A stretch of 64,000 nucleotides of DNA, taken from NCBI GenBank assembly GCA_038503065.1, contig JBCAMK010000017.1, positions 868,001-932,000 of the forward strand. Reading direction: 5' to 3'. Shown piece after piece: positions 30,987-42,675 of this stretch (positions are counted from its first letter, which is position 1; each line of letters begins with the position of its first letter). A program made the translations under genes and the position numbers. The DNA comes from Paragyromitra xinjiangensis. Its lineage: Eukaryota > Ascomycota > Pezizomycetes > Pezizales > Discinaceae. Below the pieces are notes generated by a model that saw only the letters and a list, made by a program, of their open reading frames with translations, was not told the DNA's origin and searched no databases.

Positions 30987-33855
30987 TTAATAAACTGTGT
31001 TAAACATTTCTAGATCGATGTAGTTGTTGATGAAATATCGCCCTTTTTTGCCTGCCTCTGCAGCGATGAGGTGAACAGCACGGGATATACGGCTCACTGG
31101 AATAATTCTCCGCTTTGTCGTGACTCCAGTATCCGATAGCTCCGAGTGTTTACGGACTTCTATCATGCCGCTGTTTGGGTTAGGTCTACCGGCATTCATC
31201 ACAGTCAGATATTCCACCAACGCCAGTTCGTGGCCTATTTTGCGAAACTTTGGACGACCGTTGTCTTTATTTCCATCGGGGACCTTGTCGATGAAGGTGA
31301 AAACACAAATGAGCTCTGCCAGCTTCAAGCCAGTCTCATTGAAGTAGCTCTGGTTAGGCCCACTAACCCCAGGCTCTGTCTGAATGAGGACGTGGTCGTA
31401 CCGGGAGCCATCTCTCCTCCAATCGGTCACACATCACGCAAATTCTGTGTAGAATTCCTCGGGATCGTTGTGAGAAGGGAAGCTGGCCACCACTCCTGTG
31501 CCCATCGTAACCTTTTGTGCTGCAATCCAGGGGATACTGCTTCGATATTGTGTCAAATGATAACTAGTGTTCGTCCCGGGTTGGATTGTAAAGAGATAAT
31601 CCCGTACAAGCTTCAGCAACTCTGACGCGGATGCCAACTCTGACGTGGGCGCCAACTCTGACGTGGGCACCAACTCTGACGTAGGCGCCAACTCTGACGT
31701 AGGTGTCAACTCTGACGCTGACATGTTGATGTGGCGTGGTAGTTGCAGTTTCCCCATCAAAATTTGCTTGGGAATATGCCCACTTATGACAGTTTTCGTT
31801 TCTTTCCGACCGACTCGTAACTCATCCACAAGAGATAAACAGACTGTTGCCCATCGTGAGCCGGTATTTATCAGATGTTGCAGCAGCATGGTTCGTCCTT
31901 TAAGTTTGAACAATCTATCCTCCCATCTTAGCATTTGCAAAAGCGGCTTTACCTTGTTTGTTGATCGATAGGCCTCTTTGATCATCCAGGAATGCGCGGC
32001 TTCACTTTGCTCCGTGTCAGAGTTGTCACATGATCCGAAGTCGCGTATACTCTCGGCGTAATGGCGCATCATGTGAAGCTTTGGTATGCGGTCAAAGTTT
32101 CCAGAGTCCCTGGATTCCACGAAGTTCCCCAAAAGAGACTCGTAGCCCGCCATTGCTTTATCCATCATTTCCAGGGTGTCCTCTGTATGGGAGTGATAGC
32201 CGGCAAACATAATGAATTCAGTAAGATGTTTCAGACATCTCAAGTGCTCCGGCCGTCTTTTAAAAAATGGCGTTAGGACGCCGATCCACACCTTCAGCAT
32301 GTGCTTGTATTCCGCCCCGTCCACTGAGAAATCTGGGAAAATTTGTGACCGAAGTTCTTCAGATCACTAAACAGGGGTATCTCTGCGAACCGCTGATCGA
32401 TCTCCACGATGACGTGTGGTCCATGCTCCTGTACGAGATATGTACATACCCACTTCCATGTATGGTCCTTCAGGACACCCTTGAGTAATTGATGAAGCCG
32501 GTCTGGATTGATTGCATGATAGATATTGCAGTGGACGTGGTGGACGGCAAAGTTTTCGAAACCAAATCTCCACTGCCCTACGGCTTCAAGCTCCGCTGTC
32601 GACATTAGAGCATAGCGGGTGGGATCTCTGGGGGTAGGCGGGGCCCCAGTCAGAGTACTCAAGTTGTCGGGGGTGCATTCGCACCGAGGGCACCACATAG
32701 ACTTCACCAATGTCAGAGTGACCATTTCTGGGTAATCGGCTATCCATGTCGCAATGCGGGGAAAGACTTTCCTTGTATATCCGTCTGCACAAACGACATC
32801 TGCCCCTTCCTGGCCTGTGGATTCTAAAGGGCGCAACATCTGCCGGATTGCCTCATGAAAGGTCTTTCTCGTCGTTTCTCTTGCTGGGTTCTTTGGGATT
32901 TTAGGGAGGATTCCAAGCAAGACCAACCCATTCATTCTGACGGCTCGTCGTTTCTTTTTCGCAAGGTTTCCAACCGACATATATATTGGCCATGTGCTCT
33001 TATCACCGCTCAATGTGGATAGCATTGTTTTGTCGCTACCGATAATAATCGGCGCAATCGTTGCCCCCTGGGGAGCATTCTCCTAGTTCGAAGAAGTCAA
33101 TATAAACGTCAGTGTCAGTGTCAGTGTCAGTGTCAGTGTCAGTGTCAGAGTTGGTGTCAGGGTCGGAGTCAGAGAGCCGAGACTGGAAGGGCTTTTACCT
33201 GTTGCCGCCACCACCAGTTGCCTGTCCACATCTCAGAATATAATCGTTTGCCATCGGAACCATAATCCTTTATCGGAGAATAAGTCAAGTGGTCTTTGAA
33301 AGGTAGGTGGCCGAAAAGATATCTCAGGATTGCCATTGGATCTCGATACCAGTATTCCACCTCTTCACCTTCGATATTAATCGTACCCTCCATCCATTCG
33401 CAGTCAAGTCCGTCGTCCATAGCATGTATCAACTCACGGAAATGATTGGCACTTTTAATATTGATCTTGTCGTTGAATATTCCACGACGTATCATGCGAT
33501 CCAGGGCGGCCTTTCCCGTATTCTCCTCTACATGGGTACGGCAGAAGTCCCATTGTAGTTTTGATTCAAAAGGAAACAAAGGATGCCAATCGGGGCTATC
33601 GCATGGATGAGTTGCTGGTGGGCATGGTAGAGCAATGCCCGCATCAGGAAAAGTATCCGGTCTTCGGGGCGCACCCCCCCCCTCCTCCTCCTCCTCCTCC
33701 TGTCCAGGGCAGCCATTGTCCGCGTCGTCTTCATTGAACCTTACGCGATCTCGGGACTGCTTATTGTGAGTTCGACGATGGTGGACAGTCAAGCCACCTG
33801 GGCTAACAAAGGACTTTCCACAGATTCCACAAAGAAAATCCAGTCCAGAGGGCAT
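30987..33855 (-). pseudogene. Plavaka-type transposase of element C, frameshift and internal TGA
   Basis: Exon 1 (33855..33199) starts MPSGLDFLCGICGKSF, a C2H2 finger, and ends WTGNWWWRQQ. A 116-base intron of TCAGTG repeats follows. Exon 2 (33082..30987) has ATIAPIIIGSDKTMLSTLSG, CADGYTRKVFPRIATWIADY, WCPRCEC and TEQSEAAHSWMIKEAYRSTN, matching the DDE regions of transposase A. At about 32,317 the frame shifts after SQWTG in a short G run, resuming at AEYKHMLKVWIGVL; one missing G would explain it. An in-frame TGA lies at 31,431-31,433. Residues encoded at 31,640-31,725 are an in-frame SELAPT-type repeat made by the CTCTGAC motif. It is likely inactive. Confidence 0.82.
33083..33198. repeat. 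TCAGTG microsatellite in the transposase C intron
   Basis: The intron contains about six TCAGTG hexamers and TGTCAGAG words on the plus strand. Similar hexamers fill the intron of the SNF2 gene at 38,363-38,549. Confidence 0.85.
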
Positions 33856-34404
33856 TGAAAGGACGGCAAGATCGCTGCTTAAAGTTAGACAATCGAACAA
33901 ACGAAGCAAAAACAAAGGGTTCTAGCTCTGACACTGACACTGACACTGACACTGACACCAACCAATTCTAACTCTGACGTGGCGAGATTTGGGTGGACGT
34001 ATTAGGTCAAATTCGTTGGGGCTGTTGACTGCCTTTGTTTGCTTGTTAAAGGGATACTGGAAGTTGGAGCCGGATCGGGAAACGAGGCTGCAGCCGGAAG
34101 CACCTAACCTGGCTAGACCAGCCGCCAACGTCATTGAACAAACACAAGAACCTCAACCTCCGCTTCCGCCTCACCACCACCACCCACCACCACCACCACA
34201 ACCACCATCACCCTTGCAGTCTCGGGAAGCAGCATTTGGGCATCGAAGACATCGAACAATCAACGTCAGAGGACTATACCCCACTATGTATATAAAGAGA
34301 CCGCTCACCCGGCTAGCTACAGGTCTATACTCGCCTATCCGAGTCCTCCACCCAAGCGACTCCTTTGACAGTACTAGCATACCTATTCCGATAGCGACTT
34401 GACA
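33856..34404. promoter_or_regulatory. Divergent promoter between transposase C and the SNF2 gene
   Basis: It contains (ACTGAC)n and CTCTGACGTG near 33,925-33,975, a purine/pyrimidine-biased CCACCACCA stretch near 34,170, and TATGTATATAAAG at about 34,287, about 120 bases before the SNF2 gene start. The TATA-like motif is a fair promoter candidate for the SNF2 gene. Confidence 0.5.
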
Positions 34405-37400
34405 ATGGCACAAGCAGGTGGTACTATCCGAGAGTGGCCGATAGCCGCATCTAATTATACCGTCGAAAATGTGAGAACCGCCTTTAAGTTGGACAAGTCG
34501 GAGAAGCAAGATTTCCTCGGCTCAGATGCTGTTACCGATGCCGTTTCGGAGCTAGTAGCATGGAAGACGAAGTATACCACTGCTCAGTCGCCTTCACTAG
34601 CGCAAGTTACCACCAGGAATATTGTCCCCGCCGGCCAGCAACCTGTGGGAAAACTTCAGGTATATCGATCCAAACACCCACTCTGACATCACGTACTCTG
34701 ACATCGTACACTCTGACATCTCTTGATATAAATAGGAATATATGACCATACTCGAGGGCCTAGTCGATGGTGCTCGGGTTTATTTTGCTCTTGGTCCCAA
34801 TGATCCCGTAGTTCTCAACGATATTCGCGATGCCCATCGGGTCCTAGGCTGCGCTGCTCGGCAGGCCGTACGAAGTGGCGGCACCCCGGCTGCCACCCCG
34901 AGGTGGCCAGCGGCTTCAGCTCCGGCTTCTGTAGCTACTACTCCAAGGGCATCTCGACGACCAGCAGCCGCAGGCACTTCTTCTTTGTCTGCCACTCCTT
35001 CGACCGCCACTCCTTCGACCGCCACCTCAAGCGCGAGACGGCCAGCAACCCGGGCCCCTTCTACCTCTCAAGGCTCTCCTTCGGCCCAGGCCGGTGCTAG
35101 AAGAAGCATTGGTGCTAGGAGTACTTCTCGGTCTCGAACTTTGGCAAGGCGCGATGCCGTCCCTGCAGCCCGTACAGCTCCATCCCAGCGAGACTCTGGG
35201 AGCCCACCACGCAGCAGGATTCGAGTGGAAGACCGTGGAGATCCGGAACCCACAATTGAGAAACGAGTCGACCTTCAAATGGTATGGGATAATTACCCAC
35301 CGGAAGTGCCGAAAAGGAGCACCCTAAAGTTTCAGGCAAACATCCAACGCCGCCTGCAGTACTGGGGTGACTTCGAGCGCTGGGTAGAGACCGAATATGG
35401 CCTGGCTTTCCTTGGGTTACAGGTCGCTCAGTACTTGGCCAGCACCACGCCATCGCCGCAACCGAAGTTTGATCTGGACGATTATGAGCTTACCGAGGCG
35501 GATTGGGAGTTCGTTGTATCCAATGCCAGCCGCATGGGGATCTTAATGGTATCATTCACGACCGCTCCACAAGCTCCAGCTCCAGCTCCCCCCCATGTGT
35601 CAGTGTCAGAGTCTGAAGCGCAGGACGAAAACAATGATACCGCAGACAACGAGGAGGAAAGGGCAAGGGCAAGGGAGAGGGAGAGGACCGACCAAAGCCT
35701 CCGGCGATCCACCAGCAGAGTGGCAAACCTTCGCATTGGCAACGAAGCTCCTGAAGATCAAGATGTTGAAATGCCTGACTGGCCCCAGGAGACGCTATCC
35801 CCCGCGCGCAATCCGGCTAGGCAATCAGGCCTGGCTGCTCGAACGCCCACACCCATTGAAGAGCAGGACCCGATGGAGGATGAAACAGAAGATCAGGGCG
35901 CAGCTGAGGGGAAGGGAAAGCAGAGGGAGGAGGGGAGGGGAGGGGAGGATCAGGGCGCAGCTAGAGGGAAGGGGAAGCAGAGGGAGGAGGGGAGGGAAGG
36001 GGAGGATCAGGGCACAGCTGGAGGAAAGGGGAAGCAGAAGGAGGGGAGGGGGGGGGAGGAAGGGGGGGAGGGGGGGGGATAACCCAGCGGCGGATAGTAG
36101 CGAAGATTCGGCCAGCTCGCAGTCGGAACCAGATATCGGTGAAATAGTGAAACCTACGCGGCGTCTCACCGGCATTGGCCGGGGCGGGTCTGACAGCCAG
36201 GTTAAACCCAGGCCAAAGGTTCTGATCAACACAGATGCCGACTTTGATCTAATTGCCTGGGCTCCATTCGATAAAATAGTTCTTGGTGAGACTGGAGATG
36301 ACTCTCGGAAGGAAGGGCCCGATGACGCCGACGGAGATACAGCTAGTGTTGAATGGTACGAGTCATACTCTGACAACCCACTCTGACAGTACACTCTGAC
36401 AGTCGGCGCTTAATTTAGGTTGCACAGAATCCTGGATAACGAGATCTTCCAAAGGGAGAATCTCCAAGAGTCGTTCACTGCCTTGGGCATAGACCCGGCG
36501 ACACGGGCTTTTCCATTGATCAAACCTCCATTCAAATTTATGGACCACCAGATAATCGGCATCAATTGGATGAAGGAAAAGGAAGAGGGTTTAGCATGTG
36601 GGGGACTCCTCGCTGACGACTGCGGCACGGGTAAAGTAAGTGTTAAATCAAACCGTTCAACATCACTCTGATATTATTCTTATTACTAACTCGGACCAAC
36701 CAGACAATGACACTACTGGGACTACTGTGTATTCAAGCTCATGAGTACGAAGCACGTCGGGTCCAGCAAAACTTGACTACGGAATTCTACCAACAGGCTC
36801 TCGGGACCTACGAACGATCCAAAAGGGAAGGGACACTCAAGGAGGGAGATATGAAGCCCCGGAACCCGGATAAGGTCTTCATGGGACCGACATTGATAAT
36901 CTGGTACCAAATCACTCTGACATTCACTCTGACACTGTCAGTCCTGACTCTGACGTTTGTGATCTTTAGTCCGGTTCCAATGATTTCGGAATGGCAAGAG
37001 GCGATTCGTAGCAACACTCTACTCACTCCGATTCTCCACTACGGCAACGCTTTTTTCGATAGGAGGGCCTGGCACCAAATCAACTCTGCCAGCAAATTCC
37101 CATGGCGCCATGTCATCATTACCACAAAGGAAACGTTGATGAAACGTTGGGCCAACAAGGACTTCCGGGGCCAGAGATTTTGGGGTACTGAAGACTTGCT
37201 TCTTCAGCGTTTAGTACTTGACGAAGCTCATCGCTTCCGAGTGTCCGGCGCCCCCCCAGCAGGCGTCATTAGCCCCAGCACAGGACTACTTTCCCGCAGC
37301 GACCCAAACAATGCCATGGCAATGTGGGCAAAACATTTGGACTCGCTAAATCCAGAGGCCAAATGGATGTTGACAGCCACCCCTCTAGTAAGTACCATGT

Positions 37401-39032
37401 CAGACCTCTGGTGGGTATGTCGGTTCCTACAGCGGCCTGAGTGGCTATCGGACAACCTGCCCCCAGATACGTTTGCCAATAAACACGACATCGAGTTAGG
37501 AGCGTGGTTCCAAAACCCTGATCGACCCAGCGAGGACGGTACCAATCTGGATGCAGTCTTTACTCCTGTCGCAGATCCGTTCCGGGATTATAAGGCACAT
37601 GGCTCCTATGTCCACTGCACAATAAAAGCCTGGAACACCTTTGTCTGGGGCAATCTCAATAACGCGTCGAAGTTGCAGCACCTCCAGCGCACAGGAATGA
37701 TCACCCCGAACCAGCGGCAACATTTGTCAGACTCCCTGCGGGTAGTGGGAGGATATGCGCAAGAGATTTTGCGTACTCTGATACTCCGCCACTCGATGGT
37801 CAGCAGGATTCCGTTTCGGGTGGGTAAGCCGATTATCAATATACCCGTCATGAAGACTGTCACCACTCGCCTGCAGTTCGCAGATGACGGATCCAAGGAT
37901 GTTTATTCCTCCCTAGTCGACAACCATGCCCAAATGCGCGCTTCTTTTGGCAGGTCAACAGAAGAAGGGCAGCAAGCGCCAATTCCAGGCCATAAATTTG
38001 GCCCCCGCTGGCGTTATATTCGTTTGGTTTCATTGTCCCCTTTGCTTGGCTATGCTTCCTTTGCCGAGGAGTTTTCCACGGCGAACTTATTCAGCAAGGA
38101 CCAAGCAGATAAAGGCCATCCACACCGTTTGAAGGTGAAATCTCTGCTGACGAAGTTCCATGAGCAAATGCCGGATAGAGGAACAGATTTCTATCCGGAA
38201 TCTATGGCCAACATGAGCGATGAGGATATGGTCCGGGCAATGGAATTCTGCAGTCCAAAATTGGGTCGACTCAAAGATCGATTGCACGAATTGGTCACGT
38301 TGGGCGGGAAGAAGGTTATATTGTGGGTCTATTGGCCTCTGTCGCAATGGCTAATTCAAGAAGTAAGTAGCCTTCTGTCAGTGTCAGTGTCAGTGTCAGT
38401 GTCAGTGTCAGTGTCAGTGTTGGCGTCGGCGTCAGTGTCAGTGTTGGCGTCGGCGTCAGTGTTGGCGTTGGCGTTGGCGTTGGCGTTGGCGTTGGCGTCG
38501 GCCCCACTTGATCTCTTAATCGCTCGATCATGTTCTAACATAAAACTAGTACGTTCGGCTGCTCGGGATTACCTGCTTCACTGTCTATAGCGGTCTAAGC
38601 AATAAGAATCGTGACAAAATAAAGGATTCATTCAATAAAACCAAGGAAATCGACGTTCTGGTCCTCTCCTATCTCTGCAGCAATGAGGGCATCAATCTTC
38701 ACTATCAGTGCTCGGATACCATCATGGTAGAGCAAGGTCTTTCCTATGCATCGGAGCATCAGGCATGGAGTCGGGTCCGCCGCATCGGGCAAAAGGAGGA
38801 GCAAAACACCGAGCGTCTAGTTCATCTCCAAACGATCGATACATTGATCGAGAAGGCCCAGCGGGAACGCCAGAGCCCTATGCTATATGCATGGGGAATT
38901 ATGGAGAGCCTCGGGGGAATAGCAGACACAGACAAGGTCTTTGACACGTTGATCGGCAAGATACCTCCAGCAGTTTTAAGAGACCAGATTATTGGACGCG
39001 GGGGCCCAGATGAGCTCGAAATAGATGACTGA
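34405..39032 (+). CDS. SNF2-family ATPase/helicase carried by element C (frameshifted)
   Basis: This is a SWI2/SNF2 chromatin-remodelling type ATPase of about 1,390 residues. The model is join(34405..34659, 34736..36355, 36419..36635, 36704..36903, 36970..38362, 38550..39032). Motif I is LLADDCGTGKT (across an intron), motif II LVLDEAHRFR, motif III WMLTATPL, motif V SYLCSNEGINLHYQCSDTI and motif VI QAWSRVRRIGQ. The N-terminal half is Ser/Thr/Pro-rich, then has a VWDNYPPEVPKRSTLKFQ domain and Glu/Lys/Gly repeats. In a G-rich tract at about 36,045-36,079 the frame shifts by one base, so this copy is broken unless that is a sequencing error. All introns but one hold CTCTGAC or TCAGTG repeats; 36,636-36,703 has a single near match. 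It could help the transposon open chromatin, which is an inference. Confidence 0.8.
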
Positions 39033-39930
39033 CTCGGCACTCGTCAGACTTCTATTCTGTCAGAGTTGCGCCGTTTAGGATATGGGTATTGGTTTTCTTT
39101 CTTGTTTTGTACGGATATTACTATAGGTATGGGATAGGTATCGGGGGACAGAGTATTGGCTTTCTTTTGTTTTGTCTGGGTGCTGCTGCGGGCACGGATA
39201 TGGGTATTTGTTTTCTTACTAGTTTTTGTCTGCAGCCTGATGAGCTCGAAATAGGCGACATTTGTCAGAGTTGCGCTAGGCATATCAGTATTCTTTCTTG
39301 TTAGTCCGGATATTACTATGGGTACGGGATGGGTATCGGGGGACAGGGTATTGGCTTTCTTTTGTTTTATCTGCTGCTGCGGGTACGGGCATCGGGGGAT
39401 ATGGGTATTCGTTTTTTTACTAGTTTTTGTCTGGAGCCTGATGAGCTCAAAACAGGCGGCTGACTAGATATTTGTCAGACCTCCTATTTTGTCAGAGTTG
39501 CGCCGTCGGGGGTATCAGTTTCCCTTGTTTTGTCAGGATATTACTATGGGTATGGGACGGGTATAGGGAGTTTTCTTTATTTCGTTTCTGTTTTTCCATG
39601 GGTTATCTTTATTATGTGGCGGAGGGTTAATTTTTACTATGGTGACGGGCTCGGAGTACTGCAAATTTGTATTTATTGGGAGGAATAGGAATGTTTTTTT
39701 CGAGTGAGAAGACATGATATTCGACTTGAGCCTAGCGTCGCAGATCCTTCCAGCTCCCCGGGTCTCAGGCCTCCCAGTACCGTGGATCCCCCTTTATCTA
39801 TCCCCCTTTTTCTTACGATCCCTCTCCCCTTCTACGAACCATCATAGCCTTGCATTTCTGCCTTCACTCCCCTGTTTCACCCCCTCACCCTTGTTTCCCC
39901 CCTGATTGTATTAATACAAACATCCTCGCC
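39033..39930. repeat. Three-fold duplication of the SNF2 gene 3' end
   Basis: GATGAGCTCGAAATAG, the last codons of the SNF2 gene, recurs at about 39,238 and, altered, at 39,438. GTCAGAGTTGCGC starts units at about 39,059, 39,264 and 39,491. Between them lie GGTATGGGATAGGTATCGGG and TTGGCTTTCTTTTGTTTT words. The units are 205-230 bp. 39,700-39,930 is pyrimidine-rich and probably the promoter of the next gene. Confidence 0.75.
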
Positions 39931-41918
39931 ATGCCTCCAAAAAATCAAGCAATATACCCTGATACACAGCGAAAGACGGGTAATTCAGCTGCATCGTCGT
40001 CTACAAACACTGACAGCAGACGTGGCAGAGTTTCGAGAAAACCCTCGAGTGGTCATGCGTCGACGCAGTCCTCACAGCCATCGCGTCGAAGTGCCACCAC
40101 TACCCTGACACTACCAGACAGCCAGACAGCCAGCCAGTCAGAGTACGACTCTGACACGGCTACGGGGGCAGATGTTCTCGCAGGTTCCAACATTTTGGTG
40201 CCAGCTACTCCTTTCGAACCTTCTACTATGCCACCACCTCCTCTCCCTACTCCTCCTCCCCCCCCTACTCCTCCTCCTTCGCAGGCACCCCAAGCCAAGC
40301 CCTTCAGCATACTATCATCTCCTTCAGTCGCTGCCACCGCTACCCAACACCCGCCTTGTGCTCAGCAGAGTCCGGGAGAGCTAGACTTGACTCCCCAGAC
40401 CCCGCTCCCCAGTATTCAGCAAAGCCCGGATCTAGGAGATTCTGAAGACTTGGTGGCAACTAGAAGTGATGATGATTCTTCCAGGCCGTATTTGCTATAC
40501 TCTTCCAATAGAACTCCAACCCCATTTCAACCACCTGTGAGGAAGTCTATTGGACCTGGTGTAAGCTATCCCCTTCTATATCAAATAGGATATATATCCC
40601 GCACCGGCTTCAACTCTGACGACTCCAACTCTGACGCTCACTCTGACATTGGCTTACTCATACCGACAGTCCTCTGTTTCCAATCTGTCTTCGAGCAGTG
40701 GATATGATAGTAATGGGAGCGGTAGCTATGCCAGCAGCAATTTCCGAAAAAGGAGGTCGGCCTCGACGCTGTCGGACTCGGTCCCACCTAGTGAAGCAAG
40801 ATCACGGGACAAGAGAAAAATAGGCCCACTAAGGGATGGAGGTGAGCTTAATCCCAACTGGTCAATCGCAAGAGACATATTCGTACTACGAATACAGACG
40901 GAAAACCCCTACCCCCGACCAGACGTGCAGGAGATGATGGCTGTTTCTGTGTTTCGAGAGGCGTATGGGGAATTGGGCGATCGATTCGACCTCAGCGAGA
41001 TCGGCGATACCGAAATTCACATGGTATAAACCTTCCTTTCCTGTACGCAGTTAGTGCAGGCTGACACTGAGGCCCTGGCATAAAGTTGGCAGACCGTGTA
41101 TCAACCTCCCGAGGGTACTTTGCCGAAGCGGCTAGGGAATGTGTTTGTAAGGTGTACGGCCTTGATACATTGAAGGGAGATGACCTCCTTAATCGCGTTC
41201 GTAGGCTTATACGCGATAACAGTCACCGTTTCCACTTTTCGGATGAGAAGAAAAAGGCGAGGTACCACTTACTAGTAGTTCCCTTAGCTGCTTGTCCTCC
41301 AGATCACGGTAGAGCGCTAACCCGAACACAGGTCCCGAAGAAAATGTTTTGCCATCTCGCAATCGCTAATGTAATTCACGGTGCTTGGTATGGCAAAAAA
41401 ACATATGCACGCCAACCTCACACCCGAAAATATAGCGAGGAGATTAGTCCAGTGGCCTTGGTTTTGGCGACAGTAGCTATCCGGTATGCTCTTGACAATT
41501 GGTCTTCGGGGGAGTATCTTAGGAAAAACTTTGAAGGAGGGACGTTTAAAGGTGAGTCCGTGTGTATATCGTGTCTATGTCAGAGTCGGCACGTCAGAGT
41601 CGGCACGTCAGAGTCGGCACGTCAGAGTCGGCACGTCAGAGCTGGCATGTCAAAGCTGGCATGTCAGGGTCGGCACGAAGGGGGATATTATACAATTATC
41701 AGAGCTAATTGTAAGGCGAAGGGGTGTACGATGAGTATACCAATCAGTGGAACACAATACCGAAAGAATCGCAGCGAATTATCCTCGGCATCCAATTAAC
41801 GGAGGTAAAAAGGTTATCGGGATGGGAGACTGGCAATGGAGGGAAACCGGCAGTGGTGTGGAACCCGGAGGTGGATTTGCTTGCGGACGATAGTGATGAT
41901 TCTAGTGACGATTGTTAA
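39931..41918 (+). CDS. DUF6532-like cargo protein of element C
   Basis: The function is unknown; it is equivalent to the MPPKR genes of elements A and B. The model is join(39931..40560, 40670..41023, 41086..41274, 41332..41551, 41722..41918), 529 residues, phases consistent. It starts MPPKNQAIYPDTQRK with a Ser/Pro-rich first 200 residues. The DUF6532-type core has WSIARDIFVLRIQTENP, KKMFCHLAIANVIHGAWYG, ISPVALVLATVAIRYALDNW and SSGEYLRKNFEGGTFKG. The tail is acidic (DLLADDSDDSSDDC). The introns at 40,561-40,669 and 41,552-41,721 carry CTCTGAC or GTCAGAGTCGGCAC repeats. The acceptor of the last exon is the least certain border. The frame appears intact. Confidence 0.72.
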
Positions 41919-42675
41919 CGGGAATGGGATTTGGAGAGGTATTTTACAGTGTAAGATATAATATAATATAATAGCATTGATTAGCGTAGCATAGCATAGC
42001 ATAGCATAGCATAGCATAGCATAGCATAGAATAGCAGAGAATAGAAGAAATAAATATAATCTTCAGGCACAATGTATCACTCTGACAGCGTCAGAGTAGT
42101 ATACGAAATGACAACTTGAGAGATTTGAGAACACTCCCAGAAGACTATCGTCGCGTACACGAAGCCTCCTAAAACACGCTCCGTAGCGTATACAAAGCTT
42201 CCCGAACTCAATCTAACAGTGTACGAGAACGCTCCCAAAAGACTATTATCACGTACACGAGGCCTCCCAAAACACACTCCGAAGCGTACACGAAACTTCC
42301 CGAAATCACTCTGACAGTGTACGAGAATGCTCCCAGAGAACTATCATCGCGTATAGGGAATCTACAGAATGACTTTGAGGAGTCACGCAAGTTACATTTC
42401 CAAAGGTCTCGATAGTTTACCCATCGGCTATCAAAGCTTACAGAAAGCATGGTGAAAGCACGGTGAAAGCACGGTGAAAGCACGGTGAAAGCACGGTGAA
42501 AGCACGGTCAAAGCAAATGAAAAACACGGCATATGCTTCTAGTTGTCTCTCAGTAGACATTAAAAAGCTCGATTGGTCGTTTTCGCCTATTTCGCCTATT
42601 TCTGTTACCATAGCGTGTCAAAGGCTATGGTAACACGCAAAAGGCGGGTGGTAACAAATCAAGCTTTTCGCGACG
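41919..42675. repeat. Right subterminal repeats of element C
   Basis: It holds (GCATA)n at about 41,986-42,027, two and a half roughly 107-bp units with GTACACGA(A/G)GCCTCC and GAGAA(C/T)(A/G)CTCCCA (42,125-42,350), five GCACGGTGAAA units (42,447-42,505), and an inverted pair GTTACCATAGC / GCTATGGTAAC near 42,604-42,634. The GTGCTTTCACC word matches the left end. Confidence 0.8.

Larger units (their letters stand above)
29967..42675. mobile_element. Plavaka-type element C, 12.7 kb
   Basis: Terminal inverted repeats of 13 bp (CGTCGCGAAAAGC at 29,967; GCTTTTCGCGACG ending 42,675) bound a unit with a transposase (-), an SNF2 helicase gene (+) and a DUF6532-like gene (+). Both ends have subterminal repeats with GCTTTCACC and GCTTCCC words. 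The flanks do not show a target duplication: element B lies on the left and the inside of a LINE-A ORF2 on the right, so a deletion has removed sequence at least on one side. Confidence 0.75.

Noticed and set aside
34903..35742. Alternative frames within the SNF2 N-terminal region
   Set aside because: They are shadows of the GC-rich low-complexity coding exon; only the frame continuous with the spliced helicase is supported.
38316..38541. Thr/Pro and Asn/Ala repeat reading frames on the minus strand
   Set aside because: They are translations of the TCAGTG/GGCGTT hexamer run inside an SNF2 intron.
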